In this document: positions 18,538 to 26,652 of the stretch, one piece after another
Position numbering within the stretch: the first letter of the stretch is position 1
Layout of the letters: the number at the start of each line of letters is the position of its first letter
Assembly (NCBI RefSeq): GCF_008035925.1
Contig: NZ_CP036264.1
Coordinates: forward strand, 3,468,443 to 3,532,442
Length of the DNA stretch: 64,000 nucleotides
Source: Stieleria maiorica
Lineage (GTDB): Bacteria; Planctomycetota; Planctomycetia; Pirellulales; Pirellulaceae
Direction of reading: 5' to 3'
Notes under the pieces: model-generated
The model's database searches: none
Told to the model about the DNA's origin: nothing
The model's input: only the letters and a program-made list of their open reading frames with translations
Program-made: the position numbers and the translations under genes

Positions 18538-19581
18538 ATGTACGTCACTGAAACCGGGATGGTATGTGCGGTCGGCCCGAATGCGGAATCAAGTTGTGCC
18601 GCCATGCGTGCGGGAGTCGACGGGTTTCAGGAATTACCCTTTGTCGATAATTCGGGTGAACCCATCATTGGCGGGTTTGTGCCCGACTTGGAATTTGGAC
18701 TCAGGCACGAACAAAGACTGGCGGAACTGCTTTGCCAGTCGCTGTCCGATTGCATGGCAAAGACGGCTGGAATGAGCTGGGGCTCGGTTCCGTTGATCGT
18801 TTGTCTTGCTGAACCGACCGCACCGGCGCCACTCGCTGGCGACGGCAATCAAATGATCGCCGAGGTCGAAAAACGGCTGGGCGTCAGATTCAGCCGCGAG
18901 CATTCTCAATGCGTCGCTACCGGGCACACCGCCGGGTTCCGTGCACTTCAAATCGCTCGCCGACTGTTCCAGGCCGGCAGCGAGCACTGTTTGGTGTGCG
19001 GCGTCGATTCACTCGTTAATGCGCGGACGCTCCATTGGCTCAATCAATCTTGGCGATTGAAAACGCTGGAAAATTCGGATGGGGCGATTCCAGGGGAAGC
19101 CGCCGCCGCTGTCTTGGTCCAACGATCGGCGCATGATGCCGACATGAACGTTCACGTCAGAGGTCTGGGGTTTGGTCAAGAACAAGTGAATGTACTCTCC
19201 CAAGAGCCGTTGCTGGGAATCGGGTTGGCCGATGCGGCGAGGGCGGCTTTGGCCGATGCCAAGATCGAAATGCACGAAGTCGACTTTCGTATCGCGGATG
19301 TCACCGGCGAAAGTTACGGATTCAAAGAGCAGGAGCTGGCATTGCAACGGGTGATGTTTCAGGTGCGCGAATCCTTGCCTCTTTGGCACTGTTCGGACAC
19401 GATCGGAGATACCGGAGCGGCGGCGGCAATCTGCCAGTTGATCTGGAGCTACTACGCATTCAAAAAACGGTACGCCCCCGGTCCTTACTCCGCACAATTC
19501 GCCAGCTCCGTCAGCGGCGACCGAGCGGTGGCGATCGTCCAAAGCGTTGGGTCCGCCGAACAAGATTACATTGCAGCATAG
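18538..19581 (+). CDS. Beta-ketoacyl-synthase-like pseudoenzyme of the T6SS locus
   Basis: A 347-residue protein with the thiolase fold of ketoacyl synthases: CVATGHTAGFRALQIARRLF (residues 125-144), a CGVDS turn, and DGAIPGEAAAAVLV, the usual GEGA region. At the nucleophile site the pattern ACATG is CVATG, so Val126 occupies the Cys position and Cys125 is shifted by one. The two catalytic His motifs (HGTGT and GHTxGAAG) read ADVTGESYG (253-261) and IGDTGAAAA (289-297), both without His. It should therefore not catalyse condensation. Such genes accompany DUF2169 and DUF4150 genes in T6SS loci. A structural or adaptor role in effector loading is inferred. Confidence 0.8.
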   Translation: MYVTETGMVCAVGPNAESSCAAMRAGVDGFQELPFVDNSGEPIIGGFVPDLEFGLRHEQRLAELLCQSLSDCMAKTAGMSWGSVPLIVCLAEPTAPAPLAGDGNQMIAEVEKRLGVRFSREHSQCVATGHTAGFRALQIARRLFQAGSEHCLVCGVDSLVNARTLHWLNQSWRLKTLENSDGAIPGEAAAAVLVQRSAHDADMNVHVRGLGFGQEQVNVLSQEPLLGIGLADAARAALADAKIEMHEVDFRIADVTGESYGFKEQELALQRVMFQVRESLPLWHCSDTIGDTGAAAAICQLIWSYYAFKKRYAPGPYSAQFASSVSGDRAVAIVQSVGSAEQDYIAA

Positions 19582-19600
19582 ATAGGGAGGGGATCGATCC

Positions 19601-20566
19601 ATGTCCAACGACGTTTTCGCCAACGGAAACGAAATCGCATGTAAGGCGGGTGATGGAAAAGTCATCGCGGCTTTCCCCGACGTGTGCCTGAGTCCCCCGT
19701 CACCTCCGGCCGGCCCGATCCCGATCCCCTATCCGGACACGTCGTTCTCGAAGGACATGAAGAACGGCAGCAAGACCGTCAAGATCAGTGGTAAGGAGGT
19801 GATGCTGAAAGACAAATCTTTCTACAAGACCTCACCGCTGGGTGACGAAGCGGCGACGAAAGGCCTCGGTGCCGGCGTGATCACCCACGTGATCACCGGA
19901 AAGACCTACTTCACCGCGTGGTCGATGGACGTCAAGTTTGAAGGCAAGAACGTGGATCGGCACATCGATCTGACCACGTCGAACCACATGTGCAAAATCG
20001 GCAACTCGATGATCATGGCCAATCTGGATTCGATGGCCCAGGCTCGGATCATGGACGACAAGTGCCCTTGCTGCGGACAGGACCCGCATTGCTCCGCTCA
20101 AAAGGAAGATCTCGCCAATATGAGGGCGGGAAACGAGTCGACGTCGATGAGTCACGAGGAATACTATTCACATGCAACAAGCAAGAAACACAAACAGATC
20201 TTGGCTGATGCCGAAGCCAAAAATGCAAAATGTAAATTCCTGCCTGATGAAAGCACCCCCGAACAGTGCAAGAGATACTATCCAACGAAAGCACCAACCA
20301 AGAAGAAGCCACGGACACCCGAAGGCTTTAAGATCCCGAACGAAACCACTGCAAGTCGAATGCAGTGGGATGACAGTGAACTAAAAAAAGAACTGGTTGC
20401 GAAACACCCGCCCGGAACACAATTCGCCCACAAAGTTCCCGTTTCGGCGGGCGGTTGTCCAACGAATCCGAACAACGTCCAGCCCGTTACCGACCCCGAT
20501 TGCAAGGTGTCGGAGGATGCGTTGGGTGAAGTACAAGGCAACATTGCCGCGAAATTGCGAGGGTAA
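19601..20566 (+). CDS. DUF4150 (PAAR-like) T6SS effector with C-terminal HNH-type nuclease domain
   Basis: A 321-residue protein with a good ribosome site (AGGGAGGGG about 8 nt before the ATG). Residues 1-150 are the DUF4150/PAAR-like tip domain: MSNDVFANGNEIACKAGDGK, PDVCLSPPSPPAGPIPIPYP and GVITHVITGKTYFTAWSMDV. A Cys cluster CPCCGQDPHC (155-164) may bind zinc. The C-terminus has FAHKVPVSAGGCP then NPNNVQPV (His277, GGCP 284-287, Asn291/292), a pattern typical of GHE/HNH-type toxin nucleases. The protein is predicted to sit on the VgrG tip and deliver a DNase. The next gene starts 3 nt downstream and is the best candidate for an immunity protein. Confidence 0.82.
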   Translation: MSNDVFANGNEIACKAGDGKVIAAFPDVCLSPPSPPAGPIPIPYPDTSFSKDMKNGSKTVKISGKEVMLKDKSFYKTSPLGDEAATKGLGAGVITHVITGKTYFTAWSMDVKFEGKNVDRHIDLTTSNHMCKIGNSMIMANLDSMAQARIMDDKCPCCGQDPHCSAQKEDLANMRAGNESTSMSHEEYYSHATSKKHKQILADAEAKNAKCKFLPDESTPEQCKRYYPTKAPTKKKPRTPEGFKIPNETTASRMQWDDSELKKELVAKHPPGTQFAHKVPVSAGGCPTNPNNVQPVTDPDCKVSEDALGEVQGNIAAKLRG

Positions 20567-20569
20567 TCA

Positions 20570-21487
20570 ATGATGGCCGGCAAGACCGATCGCCGAGTCC
20601 CCGACTTCATTTCTAAGGGGACGTTCTCCTGGGGAGGGCTCGACTACCATTTTGCCGGCGGTCAGGATCCTGAGATCCGAGACTTTGCAATGGACGATCC
20701 CTGGAGGGTTCTTCTGAAAAGCCTTGCAAGGGCCAAGCGAGGTGACTTCAGCGAACTATCACATCTAGAGAAAGTGATCGTCGAATCCAAAAATACCGTT
20801 GCGACAAACATTGCACTTGAACTGATTGGATCTGCCGGGACCGATGCGCAACTGAAATTCTTGCGTGAATCTATCTTGCACGGCAACGAGTACTTATCTG
20901 TCGAAGCGTGTGCAGCTGCGGTCAGTGCAGGTTGTCTGTCGTTAATTCCTGCAATGTTGGAACGTTGGGCCTTTGCGAAAGCTTTTCGCGACAGGGAAAC
21001 GATAAGTTTGCGGCTCGGGATCCTGCTCGAAGAATGGGAAGGTCCGATTACGGAAATGCGATTGTTTCATGACGACTCTGATGGGAGCACGACGGAAGAG
21101 ATCGCGACTGAAAGTGTATTGTCTGAAGGGTTTACGAAGAAGTATGTTGCGTTAGTAAACAATTCCATGGTCGAACTGAAGAGTCGATGCGCCGCGTCTG
21201 ACTCGCCGGTTCTTCTCGGCAACCCGTTCGGTGTAGTTAAACTCGCGGAATACATGGCTTCACTATTGAGGTCAGAGATTGATTTTGCATCGTTGAGTGC
21301 CATGTTCCTGGTTCTCCGGCACAGATTCGATTCATCCACGGGGATCGATTGCTCCGGTTTTTTTCTGGACCGGAAATTTCAGCCACTTATGGCGAGTTCA
21401 GTTCTGGAAACGTTTTTTGAGAGCGGGGAGGCGGACAAATTTGAACACGGCGTGCGGTACTTCTTTGGACATCGAATTCCAAAATAG
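20570..21487 (+). CDS. HEAT-like protein, candidate immunity or adaptor for the nuclease effector
   Basis: A 305-residue protein, 3 nt after the DUF4150-nuclease gene, so almost certainly co-translated. It is mostly helical (RVLLKSLARAKRGDFSELSH, TNIALELIGSAGTDAQLKFL). It ends with ADKFEHGVRYFFGHRIPK, resembling the FAAGVRYLLG element in the TIGR02270 protein downstream. Its AT content is visibly higher than its neighbours, which fits a recently acquired toxin-linked gene. Immediate position after a nuclease toxin favours an immunity role; the TIGR02270-like end favours a T6SS accessory role. I cannot choose between them. Confidence 0.65.
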   Translation: MMAGKTDRRVPDFISKGTFSWGGLDYHFAGGQDPEIRDFAMDDPWRVLLKSLARAKRGDFSELSHLEKVIVESKNTVATNIALELIGSAGTDAQLKFLRESILHGNEYLSVEACAAAVSAGCLSLIPAMLERWAFAKAFRDRETISLRLGILLEEWEGPITEMRLFHDDSDGSTTEEIATESVLSEGFTKKYVALVNNSMVELKSRCAASDSPVLLGNPFGVVKLAEYMASLLRSEIDFASLSAMFLVLRHRFDSSTGIDCSGFFLDRKFQPLMASSVLETFFESGEADKFEHGVRYFFGHRIPK

Positions 21488-21681
21488 ATGCGAAGCGATT
21501 TGGACGCTCCTTCACATCCATGTTGAAAGGCACGGGCTTAGTGAGCCGACGGCGCTAGCCGCGGGCCTTGAGATGCTTCGGCAACCAGAGCGTCCGATGG
21601 ATCTGGTTTTCCATGGAAGTGCCAAAATCTCGATAGCGGCTACGATCGAGTGTGCATTGAACCTTTTCACTACGATGCCCC
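21488..21681. other. Intergenic stretch containing a dispersed repeat
   Basis: About 190 bp with no convincing start or ribosome site. A frame is open through it (from 21297), but it runs over a 41-bp repeat found in non-coding DNA elsewhere in the window, so it is not called as a gene. Confidence 0.4.
21529..21569 (+). repeat. 41-bp dispersed repeat copy
   Basis: This 41-bp stretch (starting GGCACGGGCTTAGTGAGCCG) is identical to the reverse complement of 53769-53809. The other copy is one arm of a longer inverted-repeat element. Confidence 0.8.
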
Positions 21682-22986
21682 ATGAATTTCATCCTCGACC
21701 AACATGCTGCCGGCGCGTCGGCGACTTGGCTGCGGCGCGATGCTGCGGTTGGGGAACCGCACTACTCGCTGCGGGACCTAACCGAACTTGATGGTCGGTT
21801 GGAGGCGCATCTGGAAGGATTGATTCTGGCCGGGGCGGCTGGATGGGATTTGGCGGTCGAGGAATTGAAATGGCAGGAACCGGGAGAGGTCTTCGTGGTT
21901 GCCGCATTGGCAATCGAGGCGGGGGACGCTGAGAAGCAGCAAGTTGCGTTTCAGTCCGTTGATGGTTCCGGCGAACTACGGCGGGCACTGATTTCGGCGC
22001 TGGCTTGGGTGCCGTGGGAACGCTGCCTGCCGCTGGCGGATCAGTGTTTGCAACGCGATGACGGTTTTTGGAGATATGTCGGTGTCGCGGCCTATGATCT
22101 GCACCGCGTCGATCCCGGTGATCGGCTGGTCGATTGGATTAGCGATGACGACGAAACCGTTGTGGCCCGCGCCGCCCGGTGTGTGGGGACGCTGGGAGGA
22201 ACCGACTTGTTGGACCGATTGGGCGGATTGGTGGCGCATGAAGACGACGCCGTACGTTTTCATGCCGCGTGGTCGCTCGCCTTGCGCCGGGGGGATCCGG
22301 CAGCGGTCGGCGCGATGACCGAATTTGCGTTGTCCGAATCAAGTTTTTCCGGCGATGCGGGGCGGTTGTTGACCAGTGTGATGTCGATCGATCAGGCAAG
22401 TCGGTTGATCAATCAGCTCGCCCAAGGCGGTGACGCACAGCTGCGATTGGCAACGGTTCTGTCGGGTCATTTGGGGATCGTGGATGGCATCCCGTGGCTG
22501 CTGGAGATGATGAAGATTCCTCAGCATGCCAGGGTCGCGGGCGAATCCTTTTCGCGGATCACCGGACTGCGACTGGACCAGCGGCCGCTGGAAGGCGAAT
22601 GGCCCACGGGTTTTGTTGCCGGCCCAGATGATGACCCGGACAACGACGATGTGGAACTTGATGCCGACGAAAACTTGCCCTGGCCGAGCCCAGAAGATAT
22701 CGCGGCGTGGTGGCAGACGCACCATGACCGGTTCGCTGCCGGAGTCCGCTATCTGCTAGGATGGGACGTGTCCGACCCCGATTGGCAGCGGAAAATCCTG
22801 GTCTTGGGTCGGCAGCGCGAACGGGCCACGGCGGCGATCGAGTTGGCGATCGATGACCCCCAATTTCCGCTGATGGAAGTCCGTGCCCGGGGACCGAGTC
22901 AAATCAAAACGCTCGGCTGTGGTCGTTTGCCCACCGAAGAATATCGGTGCAATCAGCTGGAATCCGGCCCCGCATCCAGCTGCTGA
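21682..22986 (+). CDS. TIGR02270-family HEAT-repeat protein of the T6SS locus
   Basis: A 434-residue protein with the TIGR02270 layout. An N-terminal DLTELDGRLEAHLEGLILAG motif is followed by helical HEAT-like repeats (ARAARCVGTLGGTDLLDRLG, VRFHAAWSLALRRGDPAAVG). Then come HARVAGESFSRITGLRL, an acidic segment, and WQTHHDRFAAGVRYLLGWDV. The last part has RERATAAIELAIDDPQFPLM. Family members are found in T6SS loci; their job is not established, with effector handling or immunity being the usual guesses. The last 20 residues diverge from the family pattern. It is the intact version of the split pair at 23057 and 23633. Confidence 0.8.
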   Translation: MNFILDQHAAGASATWLRRDAAVGEPHYSLRDLTELDGRLEAHLEGLILAGAAGWDLAVEELKWQEPGEVFVVAALAIEAGDAEKQQVAFQSVDGSGELRRALISALAWVPWERCLPLADQCLQRDDGFWRYVGVAAYDLHRVDPGDRLVDWISDDDETVVARAARCVGTLGGTDLLDRLGGLVAHEDDAVRFHAAWSLALRRGDPAAVGAMTEFALSESSFSGDAGRLLTSVMSIDQASRLINQLAQGGDAQLRLATVLSGHLGIVDGIPWLLEMMKIPQHARVAGESFSRITGLRLDQRPLEGEWPTGFVAGPDDDPDNDDVELDADENLPWPSPEDIAAWWQTHHDRFAAGVRYLLGWDVSDPDWQRKILVLGRQRERATAAIELAIDDPQFPLMEVRARGPSQIKTLGCGRLPTEEYRCNQLESGPASSC

Positions 22987-23056
22987 CGGTCGTGGTTGCA
23001 GGCGTGGCGACGCGTCGGCGCGAACCCAAAAGTATTGACTCTTCACTTGAGAGTAA

Positions 23057-23584
23057 TTGCACGTGGCCGCCGTGGTTGAAATCTTACTCGAGCACCTGGA
23101 CGAAATCGGTTTCCTGTGGTCGCAACGGGCCGACGCCATCAGTTCGCCCGACTATCGCGAACAAGACGTCCAAGAACTGGATCATCGAATCGCCGCACAT
23201 CTGGATGGACTTTTGGTCGCAGGTGATCAGTGCTTCGAGGTGGCCGCGCCGCGATTGGGCGAGGAAGACAAGTCCATCGCCTTCGCAGCGGCCTGGTGTC
23301 TCGCACAACTCGGCGCTTTCGAACGGATCTTCAACCAATTGGAACAATGCAATTTAGATGCAGTAATCGAAGCGTTTTGCCATTGTTGTATCGACTCTGT
23401 CCAGATTCCGCTCAAGGAAATCTATCAGAACGCCGATGCCGATGTTGCCTCAGCGATCGGGCTTATCTTGGCCACTCATCAGAAATCGCTGACGCCGAAC
23501 AGGTTACTGGAGTTTTTGGGGCACGACGATCCACGCGTTCGAGAGCGCGCGTGGAATACCATCAGTAGGTCCCCCAATGCATAA
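23057..23584 (+). CDS. TIGR02270 N-terminal half, HEAT-type protein
   Basis: About 175 residues; there is no good ATG and the likely start is a TTG near 23057. The N-terminus has EIGFLWSQRADAISSPDY and then DVQELDHRIAAHLDGLLVAG, which line up with the first part of the TIGR02270 protein upstream (DLTELDGRLEAHLEGLILAG). HEAT-like helices follow (FAAAWCLAQLGAFERIF, DDPRVRERAWNTISR). It stops where the intact family member would enter its second half; that half appears at the end of the next gene, after two FHA domains. It is either a genuine split gene whose products associate, or the remnant of a domain insertion. Confidence 0.6.
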   Translation: MHVAAVVEILLEHLDEIGFLWSQRADAISSPDYREQDVQELDHRIAAHLDGLLVAGDQCFEVAAPRLGEEDKSIAFAAAWCLAQLGAFERIFNQLEQCNLDAVIEAFCHCCIDSVQIPLKEIYQNADADVASAIGLILATHQKSLTPNRLLEFLGHDDPRVRERAWNTISRSPNA

Positions 23585-23632
23585 TAAATCCGCCACGGGC
23601 TCAGAACCATCTCGACTCGGCGAGGCGCACCG

Positions 23633-25150
23633 ATGAAAATCGTTCTCGAAATCGTGGAGGGTGCCGGCTTCGCCCGTAAACGATCGCTTCGCGCTCCCGC
23701 CGTGTTGGTGGTCGGTCGAGGCGAAGCGTCCGATTGGATGCATCCCGATGACCCGACGATGTCGGCGCGTCACTTCGAAGTGTCGGTGCAGTTCGACGGT
23801 TGCACCGTGACGGACTTGAACAGCACCAACGGCACGCTCGTCGACGGCCAGAAGATCTCACGCCAACCCATCACCGATGGAATCAAGATAAAAGCCGGTT
23901 CAACGGTTTTTCGTGTCTTCATCTTACAGCCGGCTTCGGGCACGTCGCGGACCACCGATTTCCCGGCGCCCCAAAACGATCTTCCGGCGGAACCGCCGCC
24001 GCGGCACAAATCCCCAGTCGTTGCCTCCAATCCATCGAAGCCCCATCTCTCCAACTCCGTCGGACAGGTTCTGCGACAAACCGATGTGATCAGCCCGACG
24101 AACCCCACACGGGTAGATGCCGCAGACGAACGCGCGGCGTACGACGGTTCCGGTCCCTCGGCACATCGGCCCAAAACCGGCGCCGTGATTGAAGTCGTCT
24201 CGGAATTCGGTCGCGGCCGAAAATCGATTCTGCGTCCCGGCCAAAGCGTCACCGTCGGCCGAACCGAAAACTCTGATTTTGCGATCGCAGACCCGAAGCT
24301 TTCGGCGACTCATTTCTCGCTCGCCGATGGACGATCGGGTTGGCAGCTGACGGACCTTGGTAGCGGAACAGGCACAGCGGTCAACGGTGTCAAGAAGTCG
24401 ACCACCGTGGTGCGTACTGGCGACCGGATCGTGGCCGGGCAAACCGAGTTCCTGGTCACGATCGGTGAATCCGCCCCATCGAGTGGACAGCGAGGTGGCT
24501 TCGGCCAATCGTTTCAGGAAGGTGTCCGCGACAACGACCCGCACGTCCGTCGGGCCGCGATCCACGCCGCCGCGTGGTGCCGCGAAGCTTGGCTCTTGGA
24601 CTTCTGTCGCGAATGCGCGTGTGACCCCAGTCCTGATCAATGGGATGCGCTCGAGATGCTTTCCATCCTGGGATTGCCAATCGATCTCGACTTGATTCGC
24701 AGTTTGATTGGTCATTCGGATTTAGGCCCGGGGCGTTTTGAATGGCTCGCATCATACGGGCACCCCGCCGTCCTGCCCGATTTATTCGATGCCATGCGGA
24801 GCGATGACCTGGCGGTTGTCGTTGTGGCCGGCTCCGCGTTTTCGCGGATCACCGGTTGGGAGTTCGGTTCGGAGGATGTCGCGACACTACAGGACGACGA
24901 TTTCATGCTTCCCGATGTTCAGCGAGCTCAACAGGAATGGGATCGCCATTGCGGGCAATTCGCCTCCGGGACGCGGTATCACCAGGGGATCGAAACGAGT
25001 GGGGCTCCGACGCCGGAGTTGCTTCAGCAGCTTGATATGCGTTCGCGCTGGGAAGCCTGCTTGCGTGGCAAGTACGAGGGCACCTGGAACGGCAGCCCGT
25101 TTGACCTGCAGCGGTACTCACTCCATGAACTTCTTCAAGTCCAAGGTTGA
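23633..25150 (+). CDS. Tandem FHA protein with TIGR02270 C-terminal half
   Basis: A 505-residue protein. The first FHA domain (about 1-105) is canonical: VVGRGEASD, MSARHFEVS and DLNSTNGTLVDG. After a Pro-rich linker, the second FHA (about 185-280) keeps VGRTENSDF and LSATHFSL, but the usual NG motif reads GSGTGTAVNG. From about residue 300 the sequence is HEAT-like (DNDPHVRRAAIHAAAWCREA). It carries VVVAGSAFSRITGWEF and FASGTRYHQG, matching the C-terminal half of the TIGR02270 protein at 21682. FHA domains bind phospho-Thr, so this may couple a T6SS accessory protein to Ser/Thr kinase control; no kinase gene is in the window. Its last 33 bp overlap the convergent cyclase gene. Confidence 0.8.
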   Translation: MKIVLEIVEGAGFARKRSLRAPAVLVVGRGEASDWMHPDDPTMSARHFEVSVQFDGCTVTDLNSTNGTLVDGQKISRQPITDGIKIKAGSTVFRVFILQPASGTSRTTDFPAPQNDLPAEPPPRHKSPVVASNPSKPHLSNSVGQVLRQTDVISPTNPTRVDAADERAAYDGSGPSAHRPKTGAVIEVVSEFGRGRKSILRPGQSVTVGRTENSDFAIADPKLSATHFSLADGRSGWQLTDLGSGTGTAVNGVKKSTTVVRTGDRIVAGQTEFLVTIGESAPSSGQRGGFGQSFQEGVRDNDPHVRRAAIHAAAWCREAWLLDFCRECACDPSPDQWDALEMLSILGLPIDLDLIRSLIGHSDLGPGRFEWLASYGHPAVLPDLFDAMRSDDLAVVVVAGSAFSRITGWEFGSEDVATLQDDDFMLPDVQRAQQEWDRHCGQFASGTRYHQGIETSGAPTPELLQQLDMRSRWEACLRGKYEGTWNGSPFDLQRYSLHELLQVQG

Positions 25151-26407
25151 ACGTCCGATCGATTGGTAGAACGTCTTCAGCCCTTCGCGGTTGAACGACA
25201 TCGCTTGACCGTCGGGAAAGAAACCGACGACCAATTCGTCGGCCGCCAGATTGTCTAGGCTGTCAAAGGCTTCTTGTGAACCGTGCAAGACTCGGTCCTG
25301 GTCGAGTTGCTTATTGATGTCCGCGGCGACTTTTTTGATGTCGGTGTTGGTGAAGTCATCGGTCAGTGTTCCCGCCGGCTTTCCGGCCCGGGCGTTGGCC
25401 GTATTGTCGACCGCCAGGGCAATGTTCCGTCCTTTGGCATTGGGGTCGATGACGCCCATCAAGTCGTAGTCGCCGACCAGCGGTTTCTGTGACAGCGGAT
25501 CGACGACCTGACCGGGTTCCACCGGCCAATCGGCGTTGCTGACGTCGATCGTTTCCCCCTTGCCGTTGGTCGCCGTACGACGGTTCCGGTCGACGACAAA
25601 GTATTGTTTGTTGCTGCCCGAACGGATCGTTTTCTGCGCTTTGCCGACTTCGGAAATGTCTTTGCAAGTTACGATGCCGGTTTGTTTGCTGGTTTTGAAT
25701 TTGATCTCTTTCGGTTTCGCTGGAAAACCTTTCTGAATCCAGCGAACCGATTTCGGATTGGTCTGCCGGACAAGAATGATTCGGGGACGATTGGGGTTCG
25801 CCGCGGCCCGCAGAAACGCTCGGAAGTGGTTCGGCGGCATGCCTGCGTCAGCCGCACCGGCCGCCTTGATGATCCCACGCATGTTCTTGATCTTCGGGCC
25901 GTAACGCTTGGCGCCTTTGGCGATCAGAGCCATGAATGCGGCCACGCCGACCACGGCCAGAAAGTTAGCCAGATGCTTGGAGGCCTTTTCCAGATCGGCT
26001 TCGCTGCGCGCCGAATAGGTCAGTTCGACGAAGGACACAAAATCGTTGCCGACCGACCAGACCTGCCAGCCTAAGAAGCCCAACCCCACGACCAACAACA
26101 ACGCATCGGCGATGAACCCCACGCCGAAGTAGTGCGAACCGGCCCAAACCACCAACACGCCAACGATGATCGCGATGCTGGCCGGCGACAGCATGGCTTC
26201 GAACTCCTCCTGGATCTCCGCCGGCAATTTCGGCCCCGTCAAATGCAACACTTTGACGAACCGGTCATCCAACGACATCGACTCCACACCGCCCTCACGC
26301 CCAACGGAACCCGGCGTGGGCGTCAACCGACACTGGTTGGTCCCAGCATCATTCGGCAGTGTCGAAACATCCGTGCCCACGGGCCCGGGGATGCGCAGAT
26401 CAGCCAT
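25118..26407 (-). CDS. Predicted T6SS effector with ExoY/edema-factor-like nucleotidyl cyclase domain
   Basis: A 429-residue protein. The N-terminal third has two or three hydrophobic helices (about 76-91, 94-118, 149-166) around SEADLEKASKHLANFLAVVG, a region type found before toxin domains in T6SS effectors. The C-terminal half matches the anthrax edema factor/ExoY/CyaA catalytic core: WIQKGFPAKPKEIKFKTSKQ (residues 223-242), corresponding to the ATP-binding Lys region. It also has VGDYDLMGV (311-319, with Asp313 and Asp315 as the metal-binding DxD pair), then TGTLT-like GTLTDDF, LHGSQE (His375), and FFPDGQAM. An equivalent of the catalytic Asn of edema factor is unclear. Family members make cAMP or cGMP only when activated by a host protein such as calmodulin or actin. 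No immunity gene is evident. It is convergent with the FHA-HEAT gene. Confidence 0.75.
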   Translation of the reverse strand: MADLRIPGPVGTDVSTLPNDAGTNQCRLTPTPGSVGREGGVESMSLDDRFVKVLHLTGPKLPAEIQEEFEAMLSPASIAIIVGVLVVWAGSHYFGVGFIADALLLVVGLGFLGWQVWSVGNDFVSFVELTYSARSEADLEKASKHLANFLAVVGVAAFMALIAKGAKRYGPKIKNMRGIIKAAGAADAGMPPNHFRAFLRAAANPNRPRIILVRQTNPKSVRWIQKGFPAKPKEIKFKTSKQTGIVTCKDISEVGKAQKTIRSGSNKQYFVVDRNRRTATNGKGETIDVSNADWPVEPGQVVDPLSQKPLVGDYDLMGVIDPNAKGRNIALAVDNTANARAGKPAGTLTDDFTNTDIKKVAADINKQLDQDRVLHGSQEAFDSLDNLAADELVVGFFPDGQAMSFNREGLKTFYQSIGRSTLDLKKFME

Positions 26408-26652
26408 CGTCGGAAAGGTTGGTTGGAAAGAACGAGATTACAGACGGTGAATCAATGGGGATGCCTTGTGAAGCGATCATCGGTGCAATGAGAGACGACA
26501 GAAGGACATCGGCGTAATCGTCCGGTCGCAAGAATTGTTGTCGGTGAATTCTGAAAAAGCGAAAAATCGCGTCAAACGATGGGGGCAAAACGATGGGGGC
26601 AAAAACAAGCACTTCCCCGATCATTCTGCCCCGAATGATTCTGCCGCTCCCA
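26408..26652. other. Intergenic region with G-rich 14-nt repeats
   Basis: This 245-bp stretch separates the start of the cyclase effector from the 3' end of the DUF1501 gene. No gene is visible. The right part holds a copy of the dispersed 14-nt repeat family in inverted orientation (see 26577-26650), and the effector promoter must lie within about 26408-26570. Confidence 0.5.
26577..26650. repeat. G-rich 14-nt repeat cluster, inverted pair
   Basis: Two plus-strand units GGGGGCAAAACGAT face two inverted units (CATTCTGCCCC, GATTCTGCC) across a short spacer, able to form a hairpin. The same units recur at 32349, 42225, 45017, 46553 and 60757. Confidence 0.7.

Noticed and set aside
21297-21791. 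Frameshifted continuation of the 20570 gene or a separate small gene
   Set aside because: The frame reads plausibly (ERHGLSEPTALAAGLEMLRQ), but that part is the 41-bp dispersed repeat found in non-coding DNA at 53769, and the frame overlaps genes on both sides.
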